Source: Nonlabens marinus S1-08 (GTDB taxonomy: Bacteria > Bacteroidota > Bacteroidia > Flavobacteriales > Flavobacteriaceae). Taken from it: a DNA stretch of 64,000 nt. The position numbers and the translations under genes are program-made. The notes under the pieces were generated by a model. The model had not been told where the DNA came from and searched no databases. It saw only the letters and a program-made list of their open reading frames with translations. Shown piece by piece: positions 19,996 to 29,324 of this stretch (within the stretch, counting starts at the first letter, position 1; each line of letters starts with the position of its first letter). The DNA is taken from NCBI RefSeq assembly GCF_000831385.1, contig NZ_AP014548.1:1405905-1469904 (forward strand), given 5' to 3'.

Positions 19996-21360
19996 ATGAA
20001 AAAGTTACTTATGCTAGTAGCAATTGTCGCTTTTCTTGCCAGTTGTGGTAAAGGGGATAGAGGACAGTTGGTAGGTGTAAAAGGTAAAAAATGGCACCCT
20101 GAAAAGCCTTACGGCATGACACTAGTTCCAGGAGGAGCCTTCATTATGGGTAAAGCCGATGATGATATTGCCGCTACATTAAATGCTCCCGCAAAAACCG
20201 TTACAGTGACCTCCTTTTACATGGATGAAACTGAGATTACAAATACAGAGTACCGTCAATTTACGGAATGGGTTCGAGACTCTACTTTGAGAATGCGTCT
20301 AGCTATTATGGCAGATGATAATGGTTTAACACCCGGAAGTGGTGGAACTGGAGAATTTGCATTTAAAGATGCAGCAGCAAATCCTTCCGTATGGCAACAA
20401 TATGTTTTAGACAACTATGTAGGCTTAGGTGAAACAGGCTATGAAGGGCGTTACTTAAATTGGGACGAAGAGCTCATTTGGGATACTGAAGATATTCCTG
20501 ATGAATATTATGCGGAGGCGTACGATTCCATGTATATCCCATATGAGGAGGCTTACAATGGTGTTCGCACCATTGACGTGAATAAATTGATTTATCGCTA
20601 CTCAGTTCAGGATATTGAAAAGGCTGCTCGTAATCCAGGATTGAAGCGCAAAGACTTTATCAGTCAAAAAGAAGTAAAGGTTTATCCAGATACCACGGTA
20701 TGGATACGGGATTTCAATTATAGTTACAATGAGCCTATGCACAATGATTATTATTATCATGCCGCATATGATGATTACCCTGTGGTAGGAGTCAATTGGA
20801 CACAAGCGAAAGCTTTTTGTCAATGGAGAACTAATTATAACAATAGAGATCGCAGACAGCGTAAAAACCTAGAAGATGTTCCAGCTTACCGTTTACCGAC
20901 TGAGGCAGAATGGGAATACGCCGCTCGCGGTGGTCTAGAAAGTGCGACTTATCCATGGGGAGGTCCTTATGCAAAGAACGATCGTGGTTGTTTTATGGCA
21001 AACTTTAAGCCATTACGTGGTGATTATGCAGCAGATCAAGCATTATACACTGTAGAGGCAGAGTCTTACGAGCCTAACGATTACAACTTATATAATATGT
21101 CTGGTAACGTTGCAGAATGGGTCAACTCTTCCTATGAACCTGGAGCTTATGAGTACATGTCTACCATGAACCCAGTTGTCAATGACGAGAGCAACATGCG
21201 CAAAGGCGTTCGAGGTGGATCTTGGAAGGACGTTTCTTATTTCTTGGAAGTAGGCACGAGAGATTATGAGTACCAAGATTCTGCAAGAAGCTATATTGGT
21301 TTCAGAACCGTTCAGTCTTATGTTGGAACAGATGTGACTCTTAACGCATCTACCAACTAG
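19996..21360 (+). CDS. gldK: Gliding motility / T9SS lipoprotein GldK
   Basis: 454 residues from ATG 19996, which gives MKKLLMLVAIVAFLASC, a lipoprotein signal with cysteine at residue 17. A TTG reading from 19930 adds 22 residues before this signal and is rejected. The mature part has the formylglycine-generating-enzyme (SUMF1) fold: MTLVPGGAFIMG, DETEITNTEYRQF, VVGVNWTQAKAFCQWR, RLPTEAEWEYAARGG and GNVAEW. GldK and GldN form the periplasmic ring of the type IX secretion system, joined to the outer membrane through GldK. It starts the gldK-L-M-N run. Confidence 0.97.
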   Translation: MKKLLMLVAIVAFLASCGKGDRGQLVGVKGKKWHPEKPYGMTLVPGGAFIMGKADDDIAATLNAPAKTVTVTSFYMDETEITNTEYRQFTEWVRDSTLRMRLAIMADDNGLTPGSGGTGEFAFKDAAANPSVWQQYVLDNYVGLGETGYEGRYLNWDEELIWDTEDIPDEYYAEAYDSMYIPYEEAYNGVRTIDVNKLIYRYSVQDIEKAARNPGLKRKDFISQKEVKVYPDTTVWIRDFNYSYNEPMHNDYYYHAAYDDYPVVGVNWTQAKAFCQWRTNYNNRDRRQRKNLEDVPAYRLPTEAEWEYAARGGLESATYPWGGPYAKNDRGCFMANFKPLRGDYAADQALYTVEAESYEPNDYNLYNMSGNVAEWVNSSYEPGAYEYMSTMNPVVNDESNMRKGVRGGSWKDVSYFLEVGTRDYEYQDSARSYIGFRTVQSYVGTDVTLNASTN

Positions 21361-21420
21361 TAACATCACCAACCATCATTCATTAACTATCATTTAATCA
21401 TTAATTAAGTACATTTTCTA

Positions 21421-22083
21421 ATGGCACAATCTAAAACAACAAAGAAATTATTTAACATGGCCTATGGTCTAGGGGCATCCATCGTTATCATCGGTGCACT
21501 TTTCAAAATCCTTCACTGGGAATTGCCACTAGGATTTGCAACCTTAACAGGTGGTACTCTTTTGGCTATAGGACTTCTTACTGAGGCGGCTATTTTTGCC
21601 ATTGCAGCCTTTGAACCAGTGGATGATGATATAGACTGGTCCATTGTATATCCAGAACTTGCTGGTGGTCCCGCTTCCGCGAAAGCGAAAACTACAGTAG
21701 TTGAAGAACAAGAGGCACAAGGGATGTTGTCTCAAAAATTAGACGCTATGTTGAAAGACGCTAAAGTGGATGCCGCTTTGATGGAAAGTCTAGGAACCAG
21801 CATACGTAGCTTTGAAGGAGCAGCCAAAGGAATGGCTCCAACAGCTGAAGCGATGTCATCTACTAAAAAATACTCTGAGGAAATGGCACTTGCTGCCGCC
21901 CAGATGGAATCCTTGAACAGTTTGTATAAAGTACAAGTAGAAAGTACAGCAAGACAAGCAGAGGTAAATGAGCAAGTAGCTCAAAATGCAGGTCGTCTTA
22001 AAGATCAAATGGAGGGTCTAGCAAATAACTTAAGCAGCCTCAATGGCGTTTATGGAAACATGCTAGGAGCCATGAAAGGATAA
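21421..22083 (+). CDS. gldL: T9SS / gliding motor protein GldL
   Basis: 220 residues. Two transmembrane helices lie near residues 13-30 and 36-66, with a conserved Lys just before HWE (ALFKILHWELP) and a Glu in the second helix (LLTEAAIFAIAAFEP). GldL makes the pentameric inner-membrane stator around GldM helices and uses the proton gradient to drive secretion and gliding. The C-terminal half is helical and cytoplasmic. A one-mismatch palindrome copy encodes ASAKAK near residue 85. Confidence 0.97.
   Translation: MAQSKTTKKLFNMAYGLGASIVIIGALFKILHWELPLGFATLTGGTLLAIGLLTEAAIFAIAAFEPVDDDIDWSIVYPELAGGPASAKAKTTVVEEQEAQGMLSQKLDAMLKDAKVDAALMESLGTSIRSFEGAAKGMAPTAEAMSSTKKYSEEMALAAAQMESLNSLYKVQVESTARQAEVNEQVAQNAGRLKDQMEGLANNLSSLNGVYGNMLGAMKG
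21672..21687. repeat. Variant of the 16-bp palindrome (one mismatch), in gldL
   Basis: CGCTTCCGCGAAAGCG, identical to the variant in topA and read in the same frame (ASAKA). Confidence 0.7.
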
Positions 22084-22128
22084 TTAGTAATAAATAATAT
22101 TCTCACAAACACCACTAATTAAAGTATT

Positions 22129-23679
22129 ATGGCAGGAGGACAAGGCCCAAGGCAGAAGATGATTAACCTAATGTATCTGGTTTTTATCGCTATGCTAGCC
22201 CTAAACATGAGTAAAGAGGTTCTAACTGCTTTCGGTCTTATAGAAGAAAGTGTCGCAGAAAACAATGCGAACTTAGAAGTTAGAAACGAAGCATCTTTTG
22301 CAGCTTTAGCAGCAAAAGCTCAAGAACAACCTAAACAATATCAAGAAGCAGCTGAAGCTGCTGCAAAAGTTACTGAAATCAGCGAACAGTTTGATAGCTA
22401 CATCGCAGGTATTAAAGCGGAAATGATGGCTACTGTAGATCCTGAAAATCAGGATGACTTTCAATCTCAGGACAAAACAGACTTTTTAGATACTAAGTTT
22501 TTTCAGGGAGATGGTCTATCAGCTGACGGTAAAGAATTCATCCAGCAAATGGATGCGTACCGCAATGGTATGATTGCCGCTCTTCCAGAGAATGGTTATG
22601 ACGATCTGAAGGCAGATATCAAAGATAAATTTGATACAAGTGATGTTCCATCGGTTAGAAGTGAACCGGATAGTGAAAAAATTAGCTGGTTGAACTGGCG
22701 ATTTGAAGGCTTTCCGCTAATTGCTTCTAAAACCAACTTGACTCAAATGCAAAACGAGATCAAAAATGCTGAGGCAGATGTTTTAGGACAGTTGCTGCAA
22801 GGTGAATTAATCGAGATTGCATCCATGAATAACTACACATCTATTGTAAACCTGGAGAAAGGAGCATTTTTCAATGGGGAGAACGTCAAAGGTGAAGTAG
22901 TTCTGGGACGTTATGACGATAACATGAAGCCTACTAAAGTGGTCATCAATGGAGCTGAAGTTCCTGCAAGCCAAATCCAAAATGGACGAGTGATGTTGAA
23001 CTTTGGCGCGGGTGCCGTAGGTGATAAAGTCATCAAAGGTGAAATGACATTCATGGAAAATGGGACAGAGGTTAAGATCCCTATAGAGCAAAAGTACTCA
23101 GTGATAGGAAGACCTAATTCTGCTACCATCAGCGCAGATAAAATGAATGTGGTTTATCGTGGAGTTGATAACCCGATGACGATATCATTTGCAGGTGTGG
23201 ATCCTAGTAAAGTATCCGCTAGTGCCCCAGGATTGAGTGCGCGTGGTGGTTCTAGTTACATGATGAAACCAACAGGTGGAGCCGAAGTAAAAATTAACGT
23301 GACTGCAACATTACCTGATGGTTCTACTTCGCCAGATTCAAAAGTTTTCCGTATTAAAGATCTTCCTAATCCAACTGGGTTAATAAGTGGAGAGTTTGAT
23401 GGAGTTCGTAAAAACAGAGCGAACTTAGCAATATCAACTGTATCTGCTGCGTTCTTAGATTTCGACTTTGACTTGACACCTACCGTAACTGAGTTTATCC
23501 TCAAAGTCCAAGGGCAGCCAGGTATTAAAGTTTCAGGTAATAAACTAAGTCCAGCAGCACAAAGTGCCTTGCAACGTGCGCCTCAAGGCTCTATTGTACA
23601 AATAGCACAAATTAAAGCAACAGTACCTGGAGTACGTTTAAAAGCGGTAACACCAGTATCTGTAGAGCTTACAGACTAA
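22129..23679 (+). CDS. gldM: T9SS / gliding motor protein GldM
   Basis: 516 residues. One N-terminal helix (about 15-35, MINLMYLVFIAMLALNMSKEV) crosses the inner membrane inside the GldL ring; the start AGGQGPRQKMINLMYLVFIAMLALN is a strong family signature. The rest forms the long periplasmic D1-D4 shaft that reaches the GldKN ring. It lies 45 bp after gldL. Confidence 0.97.
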   Translation: MAGGQGPRQKMINLMYLVFIAMLALNMSKEVLTAFGLIEESVAENNANLEVRNEASFAALAAKAQEQPKQYQEAAEAAAKVTEISEQFDSYIAGIKAEMMATVDPENQDDFQSQDKTDFLDTKFFQGDGLSADGKEFIQQMDAYRNGMIAALPENGYDDLKADIKDKFDTSDVPSVRSEPDSEKISWLNWRFEGFPLIASKTNLTQMQNEIKNAEADVLGQLLQGELIEIASMNNYTSIVNLEKGAFFNGENVKGEVVLGRYDDNMKPTKVVINGAEVPASQIQNGRVMLNFGAGAVGDKVIKGEMTFMENGTEVKIPIEQKYSVIGRPNSATISADKMNVVYRGVDNPMTISFAGVDPSKVSASAPGLSARGGSSYMMKPTGGAEVKINVTATLPDGSTSPDSKVFRIKDLPNPTGLISGEFDGVRKNRANLAISTVSAAFLDFDFDLTPTVTEFILKVQGQPGIKVSGNKLSPAAQSALQRAPQGSIVQIAQIKATVPGVRLKAVTPVSVELTD

Positions 23680-23698
23680 TTGAAATAATACACAACAC

Positions 23699-24574
23699 AT
23701 GAATAAAGTGGTAGCCTTTTTTGCAGTAGTTTTCCTTTGTGGATTGACTCAGGCACAAAACAATATTCTAAACGCCAAATCTTTTGAAGAGATAGGCGAG
23801 AAAACGCTGGAGCAAGTAATTAATGATAATGACAAACCATTACCCTATGGTTTTGTTGGAGATCGTGATATCTTGTGGGAACGTAACGTTTGGGAAAAGA
23901 TTGATCTTGATGAGAAAATCAACTTTCCATTGTACTACCCTATAGATACTAACTTTGTAGGTTCTAACAGAAGGTCTTTGTTTCATGTGATCACTAAAGC
24001 CGCCGCAGAAGGCAAGGTGAATCTATACTCTGATAGTTATGGAAATACAAAGAAGAATTTTACAGAAATCGGAAGTAGTTTGAAAACCGTAGATACTTCA
24101 GATGCTGGTATTACGATTTACAATCAAACTGGAAGTGTTCCTGCAGAGTATATCACTACAACTACTGTCAATGCAAATATGGTGAAGGAGTACCACATCC
24201 GTGGGGTATGGTATTTTGACAGCCGCCAGGCGGAATTGAAATATCGTATGATTGCCATAGCACCAGTAACTCCAGATGTCAACTTCCTGGATGATCCACA
24301 AGGTGTGGAGCTGTTTTGGGTTTTCTATCCTGAATTGAGGGGAATCTTACATGAAGCCAAAGTATTTAATGAGAAAAACTCAGCCCGTCCGTTGACTTTT
24401 GACCACTTGTTGAATTCACGACACTTCAACGCAACGATTTATAAGATTGACAATGTTCAAGGGGATCGTCAAATTGAAAGTTATATCGCTGACAATTCTA
24501 TGATGCAACTCTTAGAGTCTGAACGATTGAAAGAGATCATCAGAAACTTTGAAATAGACATGTGGAACTATTAA
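23699..24574 (+). CDS. gldN: T9SS / gliding ring protein GldN
   Basis: 291 residues with a signal peptide (about 1-19, ending TQA-Q). The family pattern is clear: DRDILWERNVWEKIDLDEKINFPLYYP spans residues near 55-82, and RHFNATIYKIDN lies near the end. It pairs with GldK in the periplasmic ring of T9SS. It is the last gene of gldKLMN and is followed by a strong terminator. Confidence 0.97.
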   Translation: MNKVVAFFAVVFLCGLTQAQNNILNAKSFEEIGEKTLEQVINDNDKPLPYGFVGDRDILWERNVWEKIDLDEKINFPLYYPIDTNFVGSNRRSLFHVITKAAAEGKVNLYSDSYGNTKKNFTEIGSSLKTVDTSDAGITIYNQTGSVPAEYITTTTVNANMVKEYHIRGVWYFDSRQAELKYRMIAIAPVTPDVNFLDDPQGVELFWVFYPELRGILHEAKVFNEKNSARPLTFDHLLNSRHFNATIYKIDNVQGDRQIESYIADNSMMQLLESERLKEIIRNFEIDMWNY

Positions 24575-24594
24575 GTTCACTACAATAACAAATT

Positions 24595-24623
24595 AAAAGC
24601 CTTGCGGAAGCAAGGCTTTTTTT
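24595..24623 (+). terminator. Terminator after gldN
   Basis: Perfect 11-bp stem AAAAGCCTTGC / GCAAGGCTTTT with GGAA loop and a run of T, 20 bp past the gldN stop. Confidence 0.9.
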
Positions 24624-24638
24624 ATGAATGGAAGTAAC

Positions 24639-24646
24639 TACTTTTG
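24639..24646 (+). promoter_or_regulatory. -7 element directly before the FAD oxidoreductase start
   Basis: TACTTTTG matches TAnnTTTG and ends 4 nt before the ATG at 24651. If used, the transcript would be nearly or fully leaderless. No -33 TTG is clear, as the terminator T-run occupies that place. Confidence 0.3.
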
Positions 24647-24650
24647 AACT

Positions 24651-25691
24651 ATGAAAGATGTGATAATAGTTGGCGGAGGACTCGCAGGGACAACCCTGGC
24701 CTGGCAATGGCATTTGCAGGGCAAATCCATTCAATGGTTTGCAGATGATGAGCCAGCATCAAGCCATGTAGCTGCAGGTGTTTTCAATCCTATGGTGCTC
24801 AAAAGATTCAGTCCGGTCTGGAATGCTCAAGAGCAACTCAATCTGTTTTTTCCCTTTTTTACAAGAGTTCAAGATTACTTAGGCAACAGACTGATTCATC
24901 TAGTGCCTATCTGGAGGCGTTTTCACGATACTAAAGAACGTTCAACCTGGATGCGTAAGTCTGTTAGAGAAGATCTCGCAAACTTTATGCAAACAACTCC
25001 AGTGGACGAAGAGTGTAATGGTATTCTAGCGGCGAATGGATTTGGCCTGGTAAACCATTCAGGATGGCTCGATGCTCAAGCATTTATTACTCAATCCATG
25101 ACCTTTTTCCAAAATCGAGGGGAGTTTACTAAGGCTTCCTTTATTCACGCAAAGCTTTTAATTGAAGAAAGTGGTGTTGCCTATGGAGATTACCAGTCAA
25201 GACATGTGGTGTTTGCTGAAGGTATGAAGATAATTTTCAACCCCTGGTTTGAGGACCTTCCTATGCAGGGAAATAAAGGAGAAGTTTTGATCATCAAATG
25301 TCCTGGGCTGCAGCTCAATCAAATCATCAAATCCTCGGTGTTTTTGATGCCTTATAAGGAAGACTTATTTTGGGTAGGAGCCACATACGACCGCGACTAT
25401 GAAACTGATGCACCTTCCGCGGAAGCGAAATCATTTTTAATAAATAAACTAGAAACCTTTCTCAAATTGCCTTACGAGATTGTCTATCATAAAAGTGGTA
25501 TACGTCCTACGACCATTGATCGCAGACCTTTTGTAGGTACTCATGCACAGCATAAGAATATTCACGTATTCAATGGTATGGGCAGTCGGGCTTCATTAGT
25601 CGCTCCATGGGCCGCAGAGCAATTGTTCCAGTATATTTATGAAGATCAAGAACTACCAGCTGAAATGGACGTATCAAGATTCCGCAGCTAA
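24651..25691 (+). CDS. FAD-dependent oxidoreductase (DAO family)
   Basis: 346 residues. The dinucleotide-binding motif VIIVGGGLAGTTLAW is at residues 4-18, and the C-terminal end has the DAO-family region GIRPTTIDRRPFVG (about 289-302) and NGMGSRASLVAPWAAEQL. Members oxidise amino acids or glycine-like compounds with FAD; the substrate is not evident. It is monocistronic between the gldN terminator and a convergent gene it overlaps by 4 bp. A weakly related palindrome (four mismatches) lies at 25412-25427. Confidence 0.85.
   Translation: MKDVIIVGGGLAGTTLAWQWHLQGKSIQWFADDEPASSHVAAGVFNPMVLKRFSPVWNAQEQLNLFFPFFTRVQDYLGNRLIHLVPIWRRFHDTKERSTWMRKSVREDLANFMQTTPVDEECNGILAANGFGLVNHSGWLDAQAFITQSMTFFQNRGEFTKASFIHAKLLIEESGVAYGDYQSRHVVFAEGMKIIFNPWFEDLPMQGNKGEVLIIKCPGLQLNQIIKSSVFLMPYKEDLFWVGATYDRDYETDAPSAEAKSFLINKLETFLKLPYEIVYHKSGIRPTTIDRRPFVGTHAQHKNIHVFNGMGSRASLVAPWAAEQLFQYIYEDQELPAEMDVSRFRS
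25412..25427. repeat. Diverged palindrome (four mismatches to the core)
   Basis: The centre CTTCCGCGGAAG differs from the core CTTTCGCGAAAG at two positions that mirror each other, so the dyad symmetry is kept. Encodes SAEAK in the FAD oxidoreductase. It may be a decayed copy or chance. Confidence 0.35.
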
Positions 25692-26068
25692 CTTTTGGCT
25701 TTAGCAGGATCGTAATCAAGAAAGAGATTGATCCAGATATTGCGGGAGAGTCGTATAACAACGGGCATACCTAAAACGAGGATCGCCATTATCAGGAAAA
25801 AGATATTCAAACGGCTCATGTCAAAGAGAAAATAAGTGATAACAAATGTGGCAATCGCAAGCGCCACACCTATACCATAGCTCACATACATTGAGCCATA
25901 GAAAAAACTAGGCTCCATCTTGTATTTAGTACGACAGTTAGAGCACCTTTCGTGCATCTCCTGTGTTTTTTTGAAATTATATAAGTTGCTGCTGGTGTAC
26001 ATAGATTCCTCCTGGCACACTGGACACGTACCCGTGAAAATACTGTAGATTTTCGTTCCTTTTAGCAT
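25688..26068 (-). CDS. DUF983 membrane protein with zinc-ribbon cysteines
   Basis: 126 residues. Two CxxC pairs (CPVC and CSNC, about residues 14-17 and 38-41) likely bind a metal ion in a cytoplasmic zinc-ribbon, followed by FFYGSMYVSYGIGV and two transmembrane helices (about 56-77 and 82-103). This is the DUF983 family, whose function is unknown. The gene is convergent with the FAD oxidoreductase (4-bp overlap) and divergent from the ABC-F gene; both divergent genes share a symmetrical promoter core. Confidence 0.85.
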   Translation of the reverse strand: MLKGTKIYSIFTGTCPVCQEESMYTSSNLYNFKKTQEMHERCSNCRTKYKMEPSFFYGSMYVSYGIGVALAIATFVITYFLFDMSRLNIFFLIMAILVLGMPVVIRLSRNIWINLFLDYDPAKAKS

Positions 26069-26099
26069 AATAAAACTTTAGCGTTCATCGGGATAGACG

Positions 26100-26115
26100 C
26101 ATCTTTGCAAAGATA
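26100..26115. promoter_or_regulatory. Overlapping divergent -7 elements (DUF983 / ABC-F)
   Basis: The inverted repeat ATCTTTGCAAAGAT places TATCTTTG on the minus strand (26115-26108, exact consensus) directly against CATCTTTG on the plus strand (26100-26107, one mismatch). Two RNA polymerases could not use it at once, so the two genes would compete. Confidence 0.45.
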
Positions 26116-26125
26116 CAAAATTGCT

Positions 26126-28054
26126 ATGCTTAACATTCACGATTTGCACGTCAGCTTTGGCGGTGAACCACTTTTTGAAGAAATAACTTTTAGGCTCAAT
26201 GCGGGTAATCGCGTGGGTTTGATAGGTAAAAACGGTGCTGGAAAGTCTACCATGCTCAAGGTGATTGCAGGTGATATTCCAGCAGATCAAGGTTCGCTGG
26301 CTATTGAAAAAGAAGTGAGTATAGGCTTTTTGCGTCAAGATATTGATTTTGAGCAAGGGAGAACGGTGTTAGAAGAGGCATATACCGCTTTCGCGAAAGC
26401 GAGATCCATAGAAGCTCAAATGGAAGACATCAACCATGCACTAGCGACAAGAACAGACTATGAGAGCGACAGCTACATGGAGTTGATCCAGTCCATAGGA
26501 GATTTGACCCACGAGTACGAGATTATAGGTGGGTATCAATACAAAGGGGAAACCGAAAAGATCTTGAAAGGCTTGGCCTTTAAACCAGAACAATTTGACA
26601 AACTAACGGATGAACTGTCTGGTGGATGGCGCATGCGTATTGAGCTGGCCAAATTACTGCTTGAAAAACACGACATCCTATTGCTGGATGAACCTACCAA
26701 CCACCTGGATATAGATTCCATCCTCTGGCTGGAAGGCTTTTTACAAACCTATCCTGGAGCGGTCGTTATCGTGAGTCACGATAAAATGTTCTTGGACAAT
26801 GTTACGAATAGAACCATAGAAATCAGCCTGGGTCGTATTTACGATTACCCAAAACCTTATACTAAATTCCTTGCCCTGCGAGCAGAATTGCGAGAGCAGC
26901 AAGCTGCAACCGCAAAAAACCAACAGAAGGAAATTGAGCGTACGGAAAAGCTAATTGAAAAATTCAAAGCCAAAGCTAGTAAAGCCACCATGGCGCAATC
27001 GTTGGTCAAGAAGCTGAACCGCATGGATGTGGTCGAGGTGGATCAGGTCGACAATGCGGCCATGAACATCAACTTTACACAGTCCATACAACCAGGAAAA
27101 ATCGTCTTAGAAGTTGATAAAATACAAAAATCCTATGCTGACAAAAATGTCTTGCGTGGGGTTGACTTGATGGTAGAACGCGGTACCCGACTGGCTTTTG
27201 TAGGTCAGAATGGTATGGGAAAATCCACACTTGCTAAAATTATAGTAGGTGACATACAGGAATACGGCGGTGATGTCAATCTGGGTCATAACGTGCAACT
27301 GGGCTACTTTGCACAAAATCAGGCAGAGTATCTGGATGGTGAAAAAACCGTTCTCGATACCATGATCGACTCGGCAGACGATTCCAACCGAGTAAAAGTT
27401 CGGGACATGTTAGGTTCGTTCCTGTTTAGAGGCGATGAAGTTGAGAAAAAAGTCAAGGTGCTTAGTGGTGGAGAGCGCAATCGATTGGCACTATGTAAAC
27501 TATTGCTACAACCTTTCAATGTGCTCATCATGGATGAGCCTACCAACCATTTGGACATTCAATCAAAGAACGTTTTGAAGCAGGCCTTGATTAAATTTGA
27601 AGGCACATTAATTGTCGTTTCTCACGACCGGGAATTTTTACAGGGCTTGACAGACTTGGTGTACGAGTTCCGCGATCACAAGTTGCATGCTTACCTCGGC
27701 GATATTGATTACTATCTAGAGCAACGCAAGGCTCGTGACATGCGAGAGATTGAAAAGAGCACAGTGTTTGAGGGAGATTCGCTTTCGCGAAAGCGAACAA
27801 ACGACAATTCAAAACCATCTTTTGAGCAGCAGAAAAAGCTAAAATCGTTGAACAACCGCCTATCCAATGCCGAATCTGAAATCAACAAACTCGAAAGAGA
27901 AGTTGAAAAAATGGATGCTGAGCTTGCTGCAGATTATGACAAAACAGCGGCAGATCCTAAGTTCTTTGAACGTTACAAAGCAAAGAAGAAAAACCTGGAC
28001 GAATGGATGCAAAAGTGGGAGAGCGTCTCTGTTGAAATTGATGCCATAAATTGA
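26126..28054 (+). CDS. ABC-F family ATPase (Uup/ribosome-associated type)
   Basis: 642 residues from ATG 26126 (MLNIHDLHVSFGGEPLF); a TTG reading from 26105 adds 7 residues and overlaps the promoter, so it is rejected. Two ABC domains are joined by the long ABC-F linker: Walker A GKNGAGKST and GQNGMGKST, signatures LSGGWRMR and LSGGERNR, Walker B LLLDEPTNHLD and LIMDEPTNHLD. A C-terminal coiled coil (about 575-640) fits Uup-like members. No transmembrane helices. These proteins act on the ribosome or on DNA-structure tolerance. Two palindrome copies lie inside the gene. Confidence 0.93.
   Translation: MLNIHDLHVSFGGEPLFEEITFRLNAGNRVGLIGKNGAGKSTMLKVIAGDIPADQGSLAIEKEVSIGFLRQDIDFEQGRTVLEEAYTAFAKARSIEAQMEDINHALATRTDYESDSYMELIQSIGDLTHEYEIIGGYQYKGETEKILKGLAFKPEQFDKLTDELSGGWRMRIELAKLLLEKHDILLLDEPTNHLDIDSILWLEGFLQTYPGAVVIVSHDKMFLDNVTNRTIEISLGRIYDYPKPYTKFLALRAELREQQAATAKNQQKEIERTEKLIEKFKAKASKATMAQSLVKKLNRMDVVEVDQVDNAAMNINFTQSIQPGKIVLEVDKIQKSYADKNVLRGVDLMVERGTRLAFVGQNGMGKSTLAKIIVGDIQEYGGDVNLGHNVQLGYFAQNQAEYLDGEKTVLDTMIDSADDSNRVKVRDMLGSFLFRGDEVEKKVKVLSGGERNRLALCKLLLQPFNVLIMDEPTNHLDIQSKNVLKQALIKFEGTLIVVSHDREFLQGLTDLVYEFRDHKLHAYLGDIDYYLEQRKARDMREIEKSTVFEGDSLSRKRTNDNSKPSFEQQKKLKSLNNRLSNAESEINKLEREVEKMDAELAADYDKTAADPKFFERYKAKKKNLDEWMQKWESVSVEIDAIN
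26386..26401. repeat. 16-bp palindrome, copy 6
   Basis: Perfect copy in the ABC-F gene, read as AFAKA. Confidence 0.95.
27780..27795. repeat. 16-bp palindrome, copy 7
   Basis: Perfect copy in the ABC-F gene 1.4 kb after copy 6, here in another frame (LSRKR), in the linker before the C-terminal coiled coil. Confidence 0.95.
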
Positions 28055-28121
28055 GGTGTGGGAATAATGCTTGTACCCACATCTTTAAGATTTTCTTAAC
28101 GATCGCGGTAAGGTGCTCCTG

Positions 28122-28129
28122 TAGTTTTG
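28122..28129 (+). promoter_or_regulatory. -7 element of the RND efflux operon
   Basis: TAGTTTTG matches TAnnTTTG and lies 38 nt before the first ATG. The -33 region is weak. Confidence 0.45.
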
Positions 28130-28166
28130 CAATAACTGAATTTCAGTACATTCCATATTTTTTATC

Positions 28167-29324
28167 ATGCGTAAGATCATATTAATTATTCTAGCCGTCG
28201 TTATCATCGCTGGCGCTGCCGTAGGTGCTAAGCTGATTATTGATAGCAAAACGGCTCCTAAACCTAAAGCGGTGAAGGAAGTCAAAATTGTGACTACAGA
28301 TACGATCCAGAATTCTACCATACCTATCGTTATTCCTGCTAATGGAAACCTACAGGCAAAACGTCGTGTGGAGTTGTATGCGGAAGTTACCGGTGTGTTC
28401 AGGTCTACAGGCAAATTATTCAGAACTGGTCAAGAGTATCGAGCGGGAGAAACTCTGATTTCTATTGACAACACTGAGTTTTACTCTCAAGTACGTAGTT
28501 CTCGTAGCACGCTTAACAATCAGATCACGGCGATCATGCCTGACTTGAGATTAGACTATCCAGAATCTTACCCGCAATGGCAAGCCTATTTGGACAAATG
28601 GAATATGAATACCTATACTCCAGCCCTGCCGGAGCCATTGAGTGATAAAGAGAAATATTTTGTTACAGGAAGGAATATTTATACGACTTATTACAATCTT
28701 AAAAATCTAGAAAACCGATTGGGTAAGTACCGCATTACCGCACCGTTCTCGGGTGTACTAACAGATGCATTGGTGACGGAAGGAACTTTAGTGCGCAACG
28801 GGCAACAACTAGGAGAATTTATACAGCCTGGTAGTTATGAAATGCAAGTTTCTATAAGCGCTGAGTTTGCCGACTTATTGCAAATAGGAGAGGAGGTAAG
28901 CTTGAAAAATATTTCAGGGACTAAAACATATCAAGGCACAGTGACTCGTGTCAATGCAAAAGTGGATCAATCATCTCAAACCATTACTGTCGTGATTGAA
29001 GTAAATGATGCTGAGTTGAAAGAAGGTATGTATTTAACGGCAAACCTTGATGCACAGCAAATAGAAAATGCGGTCGAATTGGATCGCAGCTTATTGCAAA
29101 ATGGCAATGGGATATTTGTGATTGAGGAAGGAAAACTGGTTTTGAAAAAAGTTTCTCCAGTGTACTATTCGGATAAAACGGTTGTTTTAAAAGGTTTAGA
29201 AAATGGAACTGTGATTGTTTCGCAATCCATCTCTGGCGCCTATGAAGGAATGCTTGTAAAAACGGAGGAGCAAGCTGCTGGCAATAAAAAAGCAGAGAAT
29301 ACTACTGAAGAAAAGGCAAGCTAA
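28167..29324 (+). CDS. RND efflux periplasmic adaptor (HlyD/MFP family)
   Basis: 385 residues with an N-terminal membrane anchor (about 3-24). The pattern is that of membrane fusion proteins: a barrel-sandwich (lipoyl-like) half around VELYAEVTGVF and ITAPFSGVLTDALVTEGTLV, an unusually short hairpin between them, and a beta-barrel domain. It links the inner-membrane pump to the TolC-like channel. It overlaps the permease gene by one base (TAATG) and heads the operon. Confidence 0.92.
   Translation: MRKIILIILAVVIIAGAAVGAKLIIDSKTAPKPKAVKEVKIVTTDTIQNSTIPIVIPANGNLQAKRRVELYAEVTGVFRSTGKLFRTGQEYRAGETLISIDNTEFYSQVRSSRSTLNNQITAIMPDLRLDYPESYPQWQAYLDKWNMNTYTPALPEPLSDKEKYFVTGRNIYTTYYNLKNLENRLGKYRITAPFSGVLTDALVTEGTLVRNGQQLGEFIQPGSYEMQVSISAEFADLLQIGEEVSLKNISGTKTYQGTVTRVNAKVDQSSQTITVVIEVNDAELKEGMYLTANLDAQQIENAVELDRSLLQNGNGIFVIEEGKLVLKKVSPVYYSDKTVVLKGLENGTVIVSQSISGAYEGMLVKTEEQAAGNKKAENTTEEKAS

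Noticed and set aside
28085..28414. 109-codon minus-strand open frame
   Set aside because: Antisense to the start of the RND adaptor gene and its promoter.
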